This document shows, piece after piece, positions 54,128 through 64,000 of a stretch of 64,000 bases of DNA. A program made the position numbers and the translations under genes. Within the stretch, counting starts at the first letter, position 1. Each line of letters opens with the position of its first letter. The stretch is from Zarea fungicola (taxonomy: Eukaryota; Ascomycota; Sordariomycetes; Hypocreales; Cordycipitaceae): assembly GCA_900169235.1 (NCBI GenBank), contig FWCC01000110.1:119108-183107 (forward strand), in the 5' to 3' direction. A model generated the notes under the pieces. The model was not told the DNA's origin and did not search any database. It worked only from the letters and a program-made list of their open reading frames with translations.

Positions 54128-56604
54128 TGAGTAAAATGCGGAGATGACAGAGGTTGATTGAGCTGGTGCTTCATCATGCATGAGGACTACATTGACCTTA
54201 TACCTTTTTAACATTTTAACAGATAGAAGGCGCTTCAATCTGCGATAATGCCAATCATTTCCCCGGATCTGCCGTTGGTCAGTTGACATGATAGTGGCGT
54301 TTTGGCTGTCGGAGGAGCTCACTCAACTCACCCGCCGATGCGCCACGTTGATTTGATACTCATAGGGCCTCGGCGAATACCGTGGATTTGTTTTCATTTC
54401 ATACTATTTGATATCTCTAGGAGAACGGCAGATATTATTGGCGCTCTAGGGATGGTTCTTGCGGCCAGTGAAGATGGGAGTGTGACGCGCGGCGTCATTA
54501 TGGATGAACTTGTTGCACATTTCAGTATCTTGTCCAGTTTGTCCGATTGAATTCAAATAAAATTCATCCTTACTTTAAGATAAGCATTCACCTAAATGCA
54601 GGCGCGCAAGAAATTGATCCAATGTTTCAATTCGGCCTCTATGTCACCGCACCATCACTGCAGAGCAACCCACACCCTCAACAAGAACCCCGAAACCTCT
54701 AACCACGGCTGCGGTAAATAAATGAGGGATAAATGACATATTATTGAAAGCTCATTTCGCTGGGCCATCCTCGTAGGGTGCTTGTGACAGCAAACTGGAC
54801 GTTCTTCGTGGCAACAACCCGCTCGAGAGCAGTAAGCTAGGCGTAACATGACTTCAGAGTCACATAACCTACAAGATATCTTGTATATCCTTACGAGCCG
54901 GAAATGGCACAAAGTCGACCGACTCCCATAGGCATCTTCTCCATTTCTATGTGGTCACGAACTGGATCAGGTCTGGGCTTTTGTTCCCGAGCAGGTAGTT
55001 ACCACAAAGAACGTCCAATTCGAAGAGGATACCACCTACGGTGACCCAGAGGCGCGCCGAAATGAGCTTTCAATAACATGTCACTTATCCTTTTATTACT
55101 GATTGCCGTTGAGTTGGTAGGAGTAGAGCTACAGTGGAGCCTTCACCCGCCCCAACATGCTGCCGAAGTTGTTTAGGCTGCGGTCGCTCTTCATCACGTG
55201 ATCATATCCGCCTTCTCTGGGCTGTCATCAGCGCACACACAAGCTCGAGTATCCCCTCAACAGGCAATCGCTAGCCATCACTCCCGAACCCAACCCATCG
55301 GGAACGCGACTGTCTGAATTGTGGTCAAGGTGGTAGAGCGAATAAATGCAGCTACGATGTTTTCCCCGCTCGACCTACACCTCTACAGCCAAGGTGGAAT
55401 GCACGGCAAAGATCGAGACGCAGCGCTGAACTAGCAGCGGAACGACGCAGAATGTCTTTTATCTGCCCATGGCGCAGGAACAGCGGTGTATTCCTTTCTT
55501 GCGAATAATCGCAGTGCTTTCCATGACACGTCAAGAGGCTGATGCGCGTCGCTGCCCTCGCCACTGGATCTGCGTCCGTTTGCCTTCACTTGCATAGAAT
55601 ACTGGCCGCACCGTGCATTGAACATCGTCAAGAAAGTTACTCATACAGTCCAGAAATGAGCCTCGAGCTTATCCTAACCGACCGGTGTTCGCTTTTTCGT
55701 GCACGATTTTGTACGAATTCGACTCGTTGGCCTCGGCCGCCAACTACGCAGAACGTGTGTGTGAATGGATACCAAATCCACCAGCTGTATGACACTGCCA
55801 CCAGCTTGCACTTGCGCTTACGATTGATTATGCAAGGATGCGGATTGATTGGCCATGGCGCCAACTACAACGGCAATGGAAATTCACCAGTTGATTTATG
55901 CTTGGCTATAGCCTAAGCGTCGAGTGGAAGGGACTTACTAAATGGGCTTCCGCAAAGGTTGGACTGTGGAGGAATTTGACTCGTAAATTTGATCTCTCAG
56001 GGTCATTATGTAGTATTCGATGCTCTCGTCGCAGCCTCGTTTGTGTTGACGACTGCGCCGCTTGCTCGAGCGCCTGACACATGGCACCGGGCTGCACGTC
56101 TGCCCCATGCTGATGTTCATATTGATGGATGGCAAGTTGACGATTATCTCTACTCTGGCATATGCAAGTGCAAACCGGAATAGTGATATACCGCCAAGAG
56201 GGCTCGTAGCCGCTTTACAGGCACCATCATGACCGCCGTGTCCACCAGGTGGCAACCACGGAGCATGTTTTAAGGAGACCACGGCAGGTCTCGACTGCGG
56301 CATCGATGAGCTGCTTTACGACGATGAAAGGCCAGAAAAACCTACCATTTTGATGTGCACCGGACAAGCACTTCAATGCGCTGGCCCTCACCGACAGCCA
56401 TAATTGATACTGTTGGGGTGGTTGTGTGGCTTACCTGAGTGGAGCGCAGTGTCTTGACCCGGCTAAGGTGCGGGCCAATTAGTTGGTGAGAGGCAACTGC
56501 AGCAGCACTAAAAACTCAGTCCAGCGTGCACCACCCAAAGGAAGGCATCCACTCCACCACCATAGCCTCTTCCAGTACGTCGCGACGCCCCCGGAAATGC
56601 TGCC
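54128..56604. other. 2.5-kb intergenic region
   Basis: Upstream of the CNT gene on one side and Ctk1 on the other. No supported gene; short frames only. No tRNA was recognised. Confidence 0.5.
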
Positions 56605-59600
56605 ATGGACGACGTCGGTGGACGCCACGAGCATCGAGAAAGATCTCGGTCAAATCTACGCCTAGGAGACGTGGACCGCCCGAAGTCTCCTCACCGTTCG
56701 CGACCGATTTCCGACAGTAAGGGCCATGCCAGGGCCAACGAGTCACGCCCAGACTCGCATCACCAGCATCGCCGCCCCCGCGATCGCAGCAGAGACCGCC
56801 ATAGGCATCATCCATCCGACAAGTCACGCCCTCCAGCTCCATCTGAAGATTTGATTCCTCGTTTCCGCGAGAAGCAGGATCGTCCCGGTGGCCACGCAAG
56901 CAGACCCTCCAACGCCAGCCGCACCCGCAGTCGCAGTCGCAGCAGAAGCAGAGACCGTAGGCACCGCAGCCGCTCACCATCATCGACAAAGCGGCATCGA
57001 AGCCGAAGCAAGTCTCCGCATCGTAAAAGATCACGGCGAGCATACAGCCCGTCGAGAGAAGCACGTGAAAGTGGCTCTCATTCTACTTCGAAGCGTCGCC
57101 ACCATCGTTCTCCCGACGACAGAAGATCAGGAGCTTCGCGGAGACGCGGTGAATCGCGCCACTCCCCGGAACCAACTGAAGACAATATCCGATCCTCGGG
57201 GAGAGATTCTCTGAGCAAATCACAGCCACACCCAGCTCGGGAGCCTCGTCTTGATTTCCGGGACTCGAGGCCAACTCATCCTGGCGAACGTGCCCACTTC
57301 TCTCGCAGTCGGTCTCCAGCGTCTGACAGCCGCCATTCGTTTTCACGCAGACAGAGTTCCGCTCCCAGTGACGCCGCTGCCGTGGACGCATCCAGGGGTG
57401 CATCTGCATCTGGAGATAGAGATCACCAGTCCCCACGGCATACAACGGCTACCGATTCAAATCGAGATTCCGACAGAGACCAATCTTCCAGAACAAAACC
57501 AGACGACGGAATGGGCTCAAGGCATGGTCTCGGAGGCTCACATCCTCTAGGATCTCGGTCCAAGGATCAAAACGGCTTTTCAAAGTCAACGCACCATCAA
57601 AACTCACGCTCTCCTTCGCGCCGCAACAGTCGGAGTGAGCCTCAACAGTAAGCAAAATGCTGCATCTTTATCTGGATATTTCCTAACAACGTTCAGAAAC
57701 CACAGTGGACAAGATGGTCATCGTGGACCCCCAACAGGACCTTCTGCCTCGCATGCACCAAGGTCACCACCGTTTAATCCTCCATCGGGTCCCAGCAACC
57801 GCGAAGGGTCGCGAGCGGGCTTCCGTGGAGGCTCATTCGCCGGACGGGGGACTCAACGCGGCCCGGCGTCGCGTAGCGGGCAGTGGAACTCTAATAGTAC
57901 TCGTGACTATGATCAACGGCAAAGCGGGAATGGCGACAACGACACCAGCAGTGCCATGGACATTGACAGCAAACCCTCAGATGAGAGATCATTCGATAGA
58001 GCCCGCGATGAACGGCCACATGATAGAAATGAACGATCCAGACAAGATGGTCCCAAAGGCCCCTCTGGGCAAACAAACTCGCCCTCCAAGTTCAGCTTTG
58101 CCTTTAAGCCTTCCAAGGCAGCTCCTACGGGACCAAAGCCCGAGATTTCTCAAAAGTTCAATGCTCCACCTCAAAAGAAGGAAACGCCGCAAAAGGACAG
58201 CAGAAATGAACCACCCCCAGGAGCTCCTACACAACCAGCAGCACTTTTTGACCGAAAACCACCTGGCGGCCCTAAGATGGCACCAAGGATGCGCAAAGTC
58301 ATTAAGAAGATGCAGCGACCAAAGCCACGGCCTACGCTGCCGGCAGATCTGGTTGCATCAGAGTCTGTCTACTTCCGCAAGCCCGGCAATGAATCTGTTA
58401 TTGGATCCGGCACGTACGGCAAGGTTTTCAAGGCCCTCCATGTCTACACCAAGGTGCAGGTAGCCCTGAAGCGTATCCGCATGGAGGGAGAGCGAGATGG
58501 CTTCCCAGTAACTGCAGTACGAGAAATCAAGCTGCTTCAATCGCTCCGTCATAGAAATATTGTCAAATTGCTAGAGGTCATGGTGGAGAAGAATGACTGC
58601 TTTATGGTTTTCGAATACCTGTCGCACGATTTGACTGGCCTGCTTAATCACCCCAACTTTAAGCTGGAGCCGGCACAGAAGAAGCACTTGGCGCAGCAGC
58701 TGTTTGACGGTCTTGACTATCTCCACGTGCGTGGTGTTTTGCATCGAGATATCAAGGCCGCCAATATTCTTGTGAGCAGCGATGGTATCCTCAAGATTGC
58801 CGACTTTGGCCTGGCACGCTTCTACGCGAAGCGGCACCAGCTGGACTACACGAACCGCGTAATTACCATCTGGTACCGATCACCCGAGCTGCTGCTGGGT
58901 GAGACGCAGTATACAGCGGCCGTGGATATCTGGAGTGCCGCGTGCGTCATGATGGAGATTTTTGTCAAGAAGCCCATCTTTGCGGGCGACGGTACGGAGC
59001 TCAGCCAGCTGGACAAGATTTACAACATCCTGGGCACGCCCAACCGGCACGAATGGCCGGGTCTCGTGGACATGGCGTGGTTTGAGCTGCTGCGACCGAC
59101 GGCGAAGCGCAAGAGCATGTTTGCAGAAATGTACATGAATGAGCTGACGCCGGCGGCATACGAGTTGATGCAGTGGATGTTCCACTATGACCCGGCCAAG
59201 CGGCCGACGGCGGGTGAAGTCTTGGCTCACGCATACTTTACCACGGAAGAGCCCCTTCCTCAGCAGGCGATAGAGTAAGTTTTGCCCATCGATTGATCGA
59301 AAAGGGAGACGAAGTGAATTTCTAACGTATTTATAGGCTTGCAAACATTGGTGGTGACTGGCACGAATTCGAGTCCAAGGCTCTCCGTAAGGAAAATGAG
59401 CGCCGAGAACGGGAAGCCCGGCGGGCAGCGGCCAAGAACCCAGCGGTTGTCGCGAGCACGACCACGAACCGTGACAACAGTAACAACAACAGCAGTATCA
59501 ATGTGGCCGCTGCCACCACGACCAATAATAGTAATACCGACATTGGCGGCGCCGGGCAGGACAGAAAGCGCGGTACAGAAGACGACGAATCCGCGCGGGA

Positions 59601-59643
59601 CGCTAAGCGTGTCCACGTTGACGAGTCAATGAGGGCCATGTAA
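56605..59643 (+). CDS. CTK1: CTD kinase subunit Ctk1 / CDK12-like
   Basis: Three exons: 56605-57647, 57697-59274 and 59337-59643 (2928 nt, 975 aa). Ctk1 phosphorylates Ser2 of the RNA polymerase II C-terminal repeat in the nucleus, aided by cyclin Ctk2. The first ~560 residues are rich in Arg, Ser, His and Gly with many RS pairs, like CDK12/Ctk1 N-termini. The kinase domain (about 573-862) shows GSGTYGKVF, VALKRIRME, PVTAVREIKLL (the cyclin-facing helix), HRDIKAANIL, DFGLAR, TNRVITIWYRSPELLLG and PTAKRKSMF. The C-terminal extension (exon 3) begins LANIGGDWHEFE, a segment typical of Ctk1-type kinases, then runs into low-complexity Asn/Thr repeats. Introns are 49 and 62 bp. The long basic N-terminus may be disordered and splicing-linked. 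Confidence 0.92.
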
Positions 59644-60437
59644 AAAGATTAACTCGGAAAAGAGAAATGGAGGGGCGGGAAAAAACAAAAAAAGGTTGGG
59701 GTCGTGAATGGAGATTGAATTATTTGCATGTTGCATTTTCGTTTCTTTTTTTTTTTTTACAAGACCTCGGTGTTCTGGGAGCCAATAGTATCTCTTTGAT
59801 GGTTTCATTTCATTCATTCTTTTGCCCCTCGCCGATTTTTTTTTATACATATTCCTAAACGAAGACGCGGTTCAGATGAAATTGTTCTTTTTTGGCACTT
59901 ACTGGCGGGGGTTCTATGGGAACTCATTCTGATGGGGGATTTGCAAGGGACGAAAAGAGAAGTCATATTCGATGTATCATACTAGTATTCGACAATTGTG
60001 TATTGAAAGAAAATTGCGATTCTTTTTTAAAAAACAAGGTTTTCAAAGACGTATAATCAGTTTTGTATTTTGTTTGCTAAAGAAGGGGACAAGGACGTTG
60101 ATATCATGATGGGGTATATAAAAGTCAAAAACTATGTGCTTAAAATCCTCCCGTTACCAAAAAAAACATGATGTGAAGCAAAAGGTAGTGAAAGAAAAGA
60201 ATTTTGGCGTTTCATGTTGCTATACAAGTTTTGTTGATATCATGTCGTCATTTCCTCGTTTTGGTCTTTTTTTCCGACTACTATGCGCCGTGTTGGTCAC
60301 GTTATGCCGCTGTTACAAGTGTTGTTATTGTTTGCAAGTCCCTTTGGTTTGGCCGTTTTCTCGGGCTCTCTTTCCCTGCTAATATTTAATGCTGTTTTTC
60401 CTTCTCTCCTTCTTCTCTTTGACTGTTTATGGGAGCA
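59644..60437. other. Intergenic, convergent 3' flanks
   Basis: 794 bp between the stops of CTK1 (+) and the disordered-protein gene (-). Many A/T runs, with no gene recognised. Confidence 0.55.
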
Positions 60438-62240
60438 TCATTGTTGTTGAGGCTTTTGATTCTCTGCGGTATCGAGTAGATTCCTCAAACTGCCCGCTGC
60501 TCGGCCTTGCTGCTGTCCTCGCTGAGGCAAGATTGCAGCGTCGTTGGACGAGGAGCTCCATGGGATCCAGCCCGCCAGTGTGGACAAGAAACCCATCGCT
60601 GTGACGCCATCGACAGTGGACACGGCACCCTTGGCGGCGACTGGACATGCGCATGGATTTCCTGTTCGATCTGCCTGGTGTGGGGATTGCTGCTGTATTT
60701 GAACGGCGGCTGCTGCGGCGGATGTACTCGTCGTCGATCCATCGGTGGCTGCTGCCGCGGAGGTAGTTGCCGTTTGCACCTGGAGCTGGCTGCTGCGTGG
60801 CTGAACGAGCGCGGGCTGACCTACAAGAGACACGACAGGCGCTCGGTGTACGGCTGGCAAAGACTGTTGTTCGGAAACTTTGGCAGTGGTTGGCTGCGGA
60901 GCAGTCGTCTTGTTGACGGCACCGGCATCAATGAGAGCGAGCGAGGATGAAGAAGTGCGTTTAACAGTCGGACGTTGTTGCTGCTGCTTGCTGGGTGTTG
61001 TAGCTGCTGCATCCTGGGAGGCACGACGGCCCTGGCGCGCTGCGCTGCTGCTCGTTGTTGACGCGGCAGGCGATACGCGCTGGGAAGAAGACGACTTGGT
61101 CGAGGCAGCCCGTCCACGTACTTCGGCGGCAATTTCGGCGGCCGACTTTTTGCGCGAGCGGTCGTCGTCGGATGAGCGACTGGACGACATGATGGTCTCC
61201 AGGGTGCCCATGGCGCGACTATTTCTGCGAACACCCAAGCGTCGTTTGCGTTCTGTGGTTGCATTGCTCTCATCATCTGATGTCACGGCTTGCAGAGTCG
61301 GTCCGTGACTTTCCTGACCCTGCGGACCTCCCTGTGTGGCAAAGGCCGCGCCGGTGCCATGAGGGCCGTAGTGGACTTCATATTGGTTGCTGAGTGAGTA
61401 TCGCGACCTGGCGCAGATCTCGGCGATTCTGTCGAGGTCGGCATTGATATCGCCAACAGGGCTTGAGGCATCTTGCTGCTGATCTAGGTTGTCAATGAAG
61501 CTTTTAAACGTAAAAGCCTCAAGCGGTGGTAGCTTTGCGTCCTCTTGGACGGGCCGATTGGGCGGCTGTTGCTGCTGGTTCACGCCCCGTGCGCGGGCCA
61601 TGATGCTGAGCATGCCGCTGCTTGCCGAGGCCATCTTGCCAGCAAACGGGGAGGATTTTGTGCGGGAAGCGACGGATCCATTGACTGAGCCCGCTGCGCT
61701 CCGGGGTCCGTTGCGAACGACAATGATGCCGCCGCTGTTGGTGTTGCTGCTGCTGTTGTTGTTGCTGCTGGCCCCGCGGGCCATGCGGCTCGTTCTATCA
61801 GACGTTGGGCGGTAGTAGCTGCGGACAATGACGGGCTCCGAATAGGTTGTGTTTTGCGCGCCGGTGGATTTGGCGTAGCGGTGACGACTAGGGTAGTGGC
61901 TGTTCAGCTCGCGCAGGGCCTCGGTGCGGTGTTCTGCCGTTGTGTCGTCGACGGGGATGGGGCGACCCTCGGCGACGGAGGGTGCGAGGCTGGCGGATGA
62001 GGTAGAGTTGGACTGGAAGGGGAGTCGAAAGAAGAGCGGCAGGGTGTTGTAGCTGCGAGTGCTGGGTCTGGTGCTGTTGTGGCCATGAGTGTGAGAGTCC
62101 GTGTCTGGACGAGAGGCCGTGGTGGAGCCGGCGGAAGAAGAGGGATGCTGTCGCCGGTATTGCTGGAGATGAGGAGGTTGATATGGACGGCGAGGGACGG
62201 GTTGCGATTGCGCCGCCGATGTAGATGTCGGCGACGGCAT
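60438..62240 (-). CDS. Large low-complexity fungal protein of unknown function
   Basis: Intronless, 600 aa from ATG 62240. The frame continues upstream to 62291 without an ATG. Not recognised. It is rich in Ser, Ala, Gln and Pro, with runs such as QQQQ, SSSS and AAAA made by CAG/CTG-like triplet repeats. A conserved-looking core carries short ordered segments: PLEAFTFKSFIDNLD, VGDINADLDRIAEICARSRYSLSNQYEVHYGPHG and TERKRRLGVRRNSR, separated by disordered stretches. The C-terminus contains TAMGFLSTLAGWIPWS. It has no clear signal peptide and no transmembrane segment. The basic segment KRRLGVRR could be a nuclear signal (weak). The length and composition resemble other fungal scaffold proteins whose conservation is limited to short motifs. 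Confidence 0.6.
   Translation of the reverse strand: MPSPTSTSAAQSQPVPRRPYQPPHLQQYRRQHPSSSAGSTTASRPDTDSHTHGHNSTRPSTRSYNTLPLFFRLPFQSNSTSSASLAPSVAEGRPIPVDDTTAEHRTEALRELNSHYPSRHRYAKSTGAQNTTYSEPVIVRSYYRPTSDRTSRMARGASSNNNSSSNTNSGGIIVVRNGPRSAAGSVNGSVASRTKSSPFAGKMASASSGMLSIMARARGVNQQQQPPNRPVQEDAKLPPLEAFTFKSFIDNLDQQQDASSPVGDINADLDRIAEICARSRYSLSNQYEVHYGPHGTGAAFATQGGPQGQESHGPTLQAVTSDDESNATTERKRRLGVRRNSRAMGTLETIMSSSRSSDDDRSRKKSAAEIAAEVRGRAASTKSSSSQRVSPAASTTSSSAARQGRRASQDAAATTPSKQQQQRPTVKRTSSSSLALIDAGAVNKTTAPQPTTAKVSEQQSLPAVHRAPVVSLVGQPALVQPRSSQLQVQTATTSAAAATDGSTTSTSAAAAAVQIQQQSPHQADRTGNPCACPVAAKGAVSTVDGVTAMGFLSTLAGWIPWSSSSNDAAILPQRGQQQGRAAGSLRNLLDTAENQKPQQQ
61735..61772. repeat. CTG/TTG triplet repeat in coding sequence
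   Basis: An imperfect run of TTG, TGC and TGT triplets on the plus strand encodes Asn/Ser residues in the minus-strand protein. It is likely length-variable. Confidence 0.5.
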
Positions 62241-63734
62241 CGGGTTGAGAAGAGGAGGAGGCAACGCAATGCCAACGGTTACATGTAGCAATGAGACTAT
62301 GCGGCGCTTAGGTCCAGACCAGTGGACAAATATATGGTTCGGCGAGAGTCGTCGATAAATGAAGGGCGCATGCAGGTGCCAAGGAGCAGTGCGGCAGGAG
62401 GGGTGAGATGAAATTAATCAATGATTGAGAGTGTCGGTGCTGGCGGATGAGGGGCAGCAACACATGGAATCATGGCGCGAGGCAACCCTGGCAAAAGGAC
62501 GATGAAATAAGCGCTCCTTGCAAGAGAACAGGGTGTAAATACAAGGACAGTTGCTGCGTCGTAGATTTTGGCGGGACGGGTGGCAAAGACGTTGGTTTTT
62601 GACAAGACGAAGGATGGACGAAGAGGGTGTGGTGGTGGTGTAGAGTGAAACGGTGAGACGGCGGGGGTGTTGGAGTTGCAGGCGCCATACATGGACGAGA
62701 TGAGACTAGAAGCAGCGCCAGCACAGAGGGTAGACGTGGAATATACCAGCAACATTTTATTACAGGCCAAAGAGACGAATTAAATGGGAGGGTAGATTTT
62801 ATTTTATTTGATGGTCGTGTGCTGCGACACGACACGAGAAGCTGATTGGCAAAGGGTTTGGCATGTGCAGCAGCAAACGCAGGATTTGTTGTTCGGGTTT
62901 ACAGCAAGGACAAGACACTGCAGGGGCCATTCATGTCTTGTTCAGAAATGGAGATGTGGTTGTAAATGAGTGTGAAGAATAAACCGCTGCATTCGGAGCC
63001 GAGCAGAGACAATTGGAACAGAGGGACGCGTTGTACATGTAGCCAGGAGATGCATATCCGGCCCATTCTCACACCCTGAATAATAATAAAAATCCAAGCT
63101 CAAACCTAGGCACCATAATAATAACTCCGGCATTTGTTTCTGTAATAAAACGGTCCGTCCCAGTATGGGGAAAAAAAGGCTGATGATCCCTGCCCACAGT
63201 TTATGCGTTGCGTCTGCCCCGCCGCCAATTCATCAAGCCCATTTGTCCAGAACATGTCGCGGACCTGTCGCTCTGCACTATGCAGTATAGGTAGGCAGAG
63301 CTTTGATGCTGGAAAGTGGTCTCTTAATTAATGCACTAGCCAACAAGAAGCCCCCAAAAATGAGCAACAGGTCGAGCTGCTTGGTATGTGGTACGACGTG
63401 TTCAAAGCGCCCACCCACCAGTTGATGCAACGACATATTGGTATATTGGGGAGGGTGGGCCAGCCCCTCCAAGAGATGCGCTGGCCACGGGGATATCATA
63501 GGTCAATTTTTCTATGCAGGCGCATTTTCTTTCTTTTCAAGCCCACCAAGCCAGCGTTGTTGTGACGAATCTCGGAGCCGGATGATTTTCGTGCATGTTC
63601 GTCTGCTTTTTGCGTCTGTCGAGATGATGCCAACGTATCAAAGTGGAGAGATGGCGCGCAAGCCGTCTTCTGGATGGAGCTGCTCTCGTAGCATGATTTT
63701 CCATGATTGGAAGCCATCTTTCTTTTCCACAATG
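62241..63734. other. Intergenic up to the transposon edge
   Basis: 1.5 kb upstream of the disordered-protein gene. Short frames only; nothing recognised. Confidence 0.5.
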
Positions 63735-63736
63735 TA

Positions 63737-64000
63737 AGTACTGGGTGTGATGGGTAAGTTTTATACCCCTATATGTACCGAATTTAAGGCTATTCCTAGA
63801 TAGGTATATTTTCTTATCTATCAGTACTTTATATATAGCCCATTGGCTTCAATGACTACTGCCATCCTTTCTGGCATTGAAGCCAGCTGATCTTTAAGAA
63901 ATTAATCTAGGAGAGCCTCCCAGGCCTCTTTTACGTACTTTCAAAGCTTCTCATAGCTAGGATTAGCATCTAGCCCATAGTTATCCTCTATATAGTCTTT
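63737..64000 (-). mobile_element. Tc1/mariner-type DNA transposon, one end only, degraded
   Basis: The right edge of the window contains a transposon end. A TA dinucleotide (63735-63736), the usual target duplication of this superfamily, is followed by AGTACTGGGTGTGATGGG, with a GGGTA...TACCC inverted pair at 63752-63768, as expected for a terminal repeat. A broken transposase C-terminus lies inside. The rest of the element is outside the window, so length and second end cannot be seen. Confidence 0.65.
63821..64000 (-). pseudogene. 3' end of a Tc1/mariner transposase with RIP-like stop codons
   Basis: Read on the minus strand, 60 codons end at TGA 63823-63821. The text includes NPSYEKL, KYVKEAWEALL, LASMPERMAVVIEANG and LYIKY, which resembles the C-terminal end of Tc1-like transposases. 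Codons 20 and 33 are TGA and TAA. The first sits where CGA (Arg) and the second where CAA or GAA would be expected, consistent with C-to-T changes from repeat-induced point mutation. It cannot make a full transposase. The 5' part lies beyond the window. Confidence 0.7.

Noticed and set aside
54128..54289. Extended N-terminus for the CNT transporter from ATG 54289
   Set aside because: The frame is open, but the 54 added residues come from AT-rich, leader-like sequence. Kept only as an alternative.

Overview
The window is nuclear DNA of a filamentous ascomycete, most likely a Sordariomycete and perhaps Hypocreales. Support for this: short GT-AG introns (about 49-95 bp) with CTAAC/CTGAC-like branch points, compact genes on both strands, fungal-only families (Hsk3 of the DASH complex, a Zn(II)2Cys6 regulator, a heme-thiolate peroxidase, a Mug72-type PanE protein) and, at the right edge, a Tc1/mariner transposase broken by TGA/TAA codons as RIP would produce. 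No whole-genome context was available, so the species call is inference. I assembled 20 genes, most with explicit exon joins checked for reading frame.

Layout. 1-8.3 kb: the 3' end of a probable Elongator subunit Elp6, ribosomal protein eL37 (four exons, start codon split by an intron), an OPT oligopeptide transporter and a GST-like protein. 11-20 kb: an accessory-looking block with a secreted alpha-carbonic anhydrase, an ArnA-type UDP-glucuronate decarboxylase, a 2H phosphoesterase, a small Dabb-domain protein and a membrane-bound sulfatase-like enzyme of the alkaline phosphatase superfamily. 24-30 kb: a secreted heme-thiolate peroxidase with an altered acid-base motif, an NAD(P)-binding epimerase-like protein and glutaminyl-tRNA synthetase. 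About 30.3-39.3 kb: roughly 9 kb in which I find no gene.

39-48 kb is a housekeeping block: Mug72-like protein, DASH subunit Hsk3, RNase P subunit Rpr2 and the mRNA-export helicase Sub2. 48.5-54.2 kb holds a compact trio: a divergent S-adenosylhomocysteine hydrolase-like enzyme, a Zn(II)2Cys6 regulator transcribed away from it across 365 bp, and a concentrative nucleoside transporter converging on the regulator with 91 bp between stops. It reads as a small nucleoside uptake/processing unit with its own regulator and is my best candidate for an undescribed system. 56.6-62.2 kb: the CTD kinase Ctk1 and a large disordered protein. The window ends in the transposon remnant.

The other main point of interest is the ArnA-like gene. 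It keeps the residues that in bacterial ArnA drive oxidative decarboxylation of UDP-glucuronate but lacks the formyltransferase half, and it lies near a phospho-transferase-like membrane enzyme. Limits: exon boundaries come from reading splice signals and family alignments from memory; no search was run.
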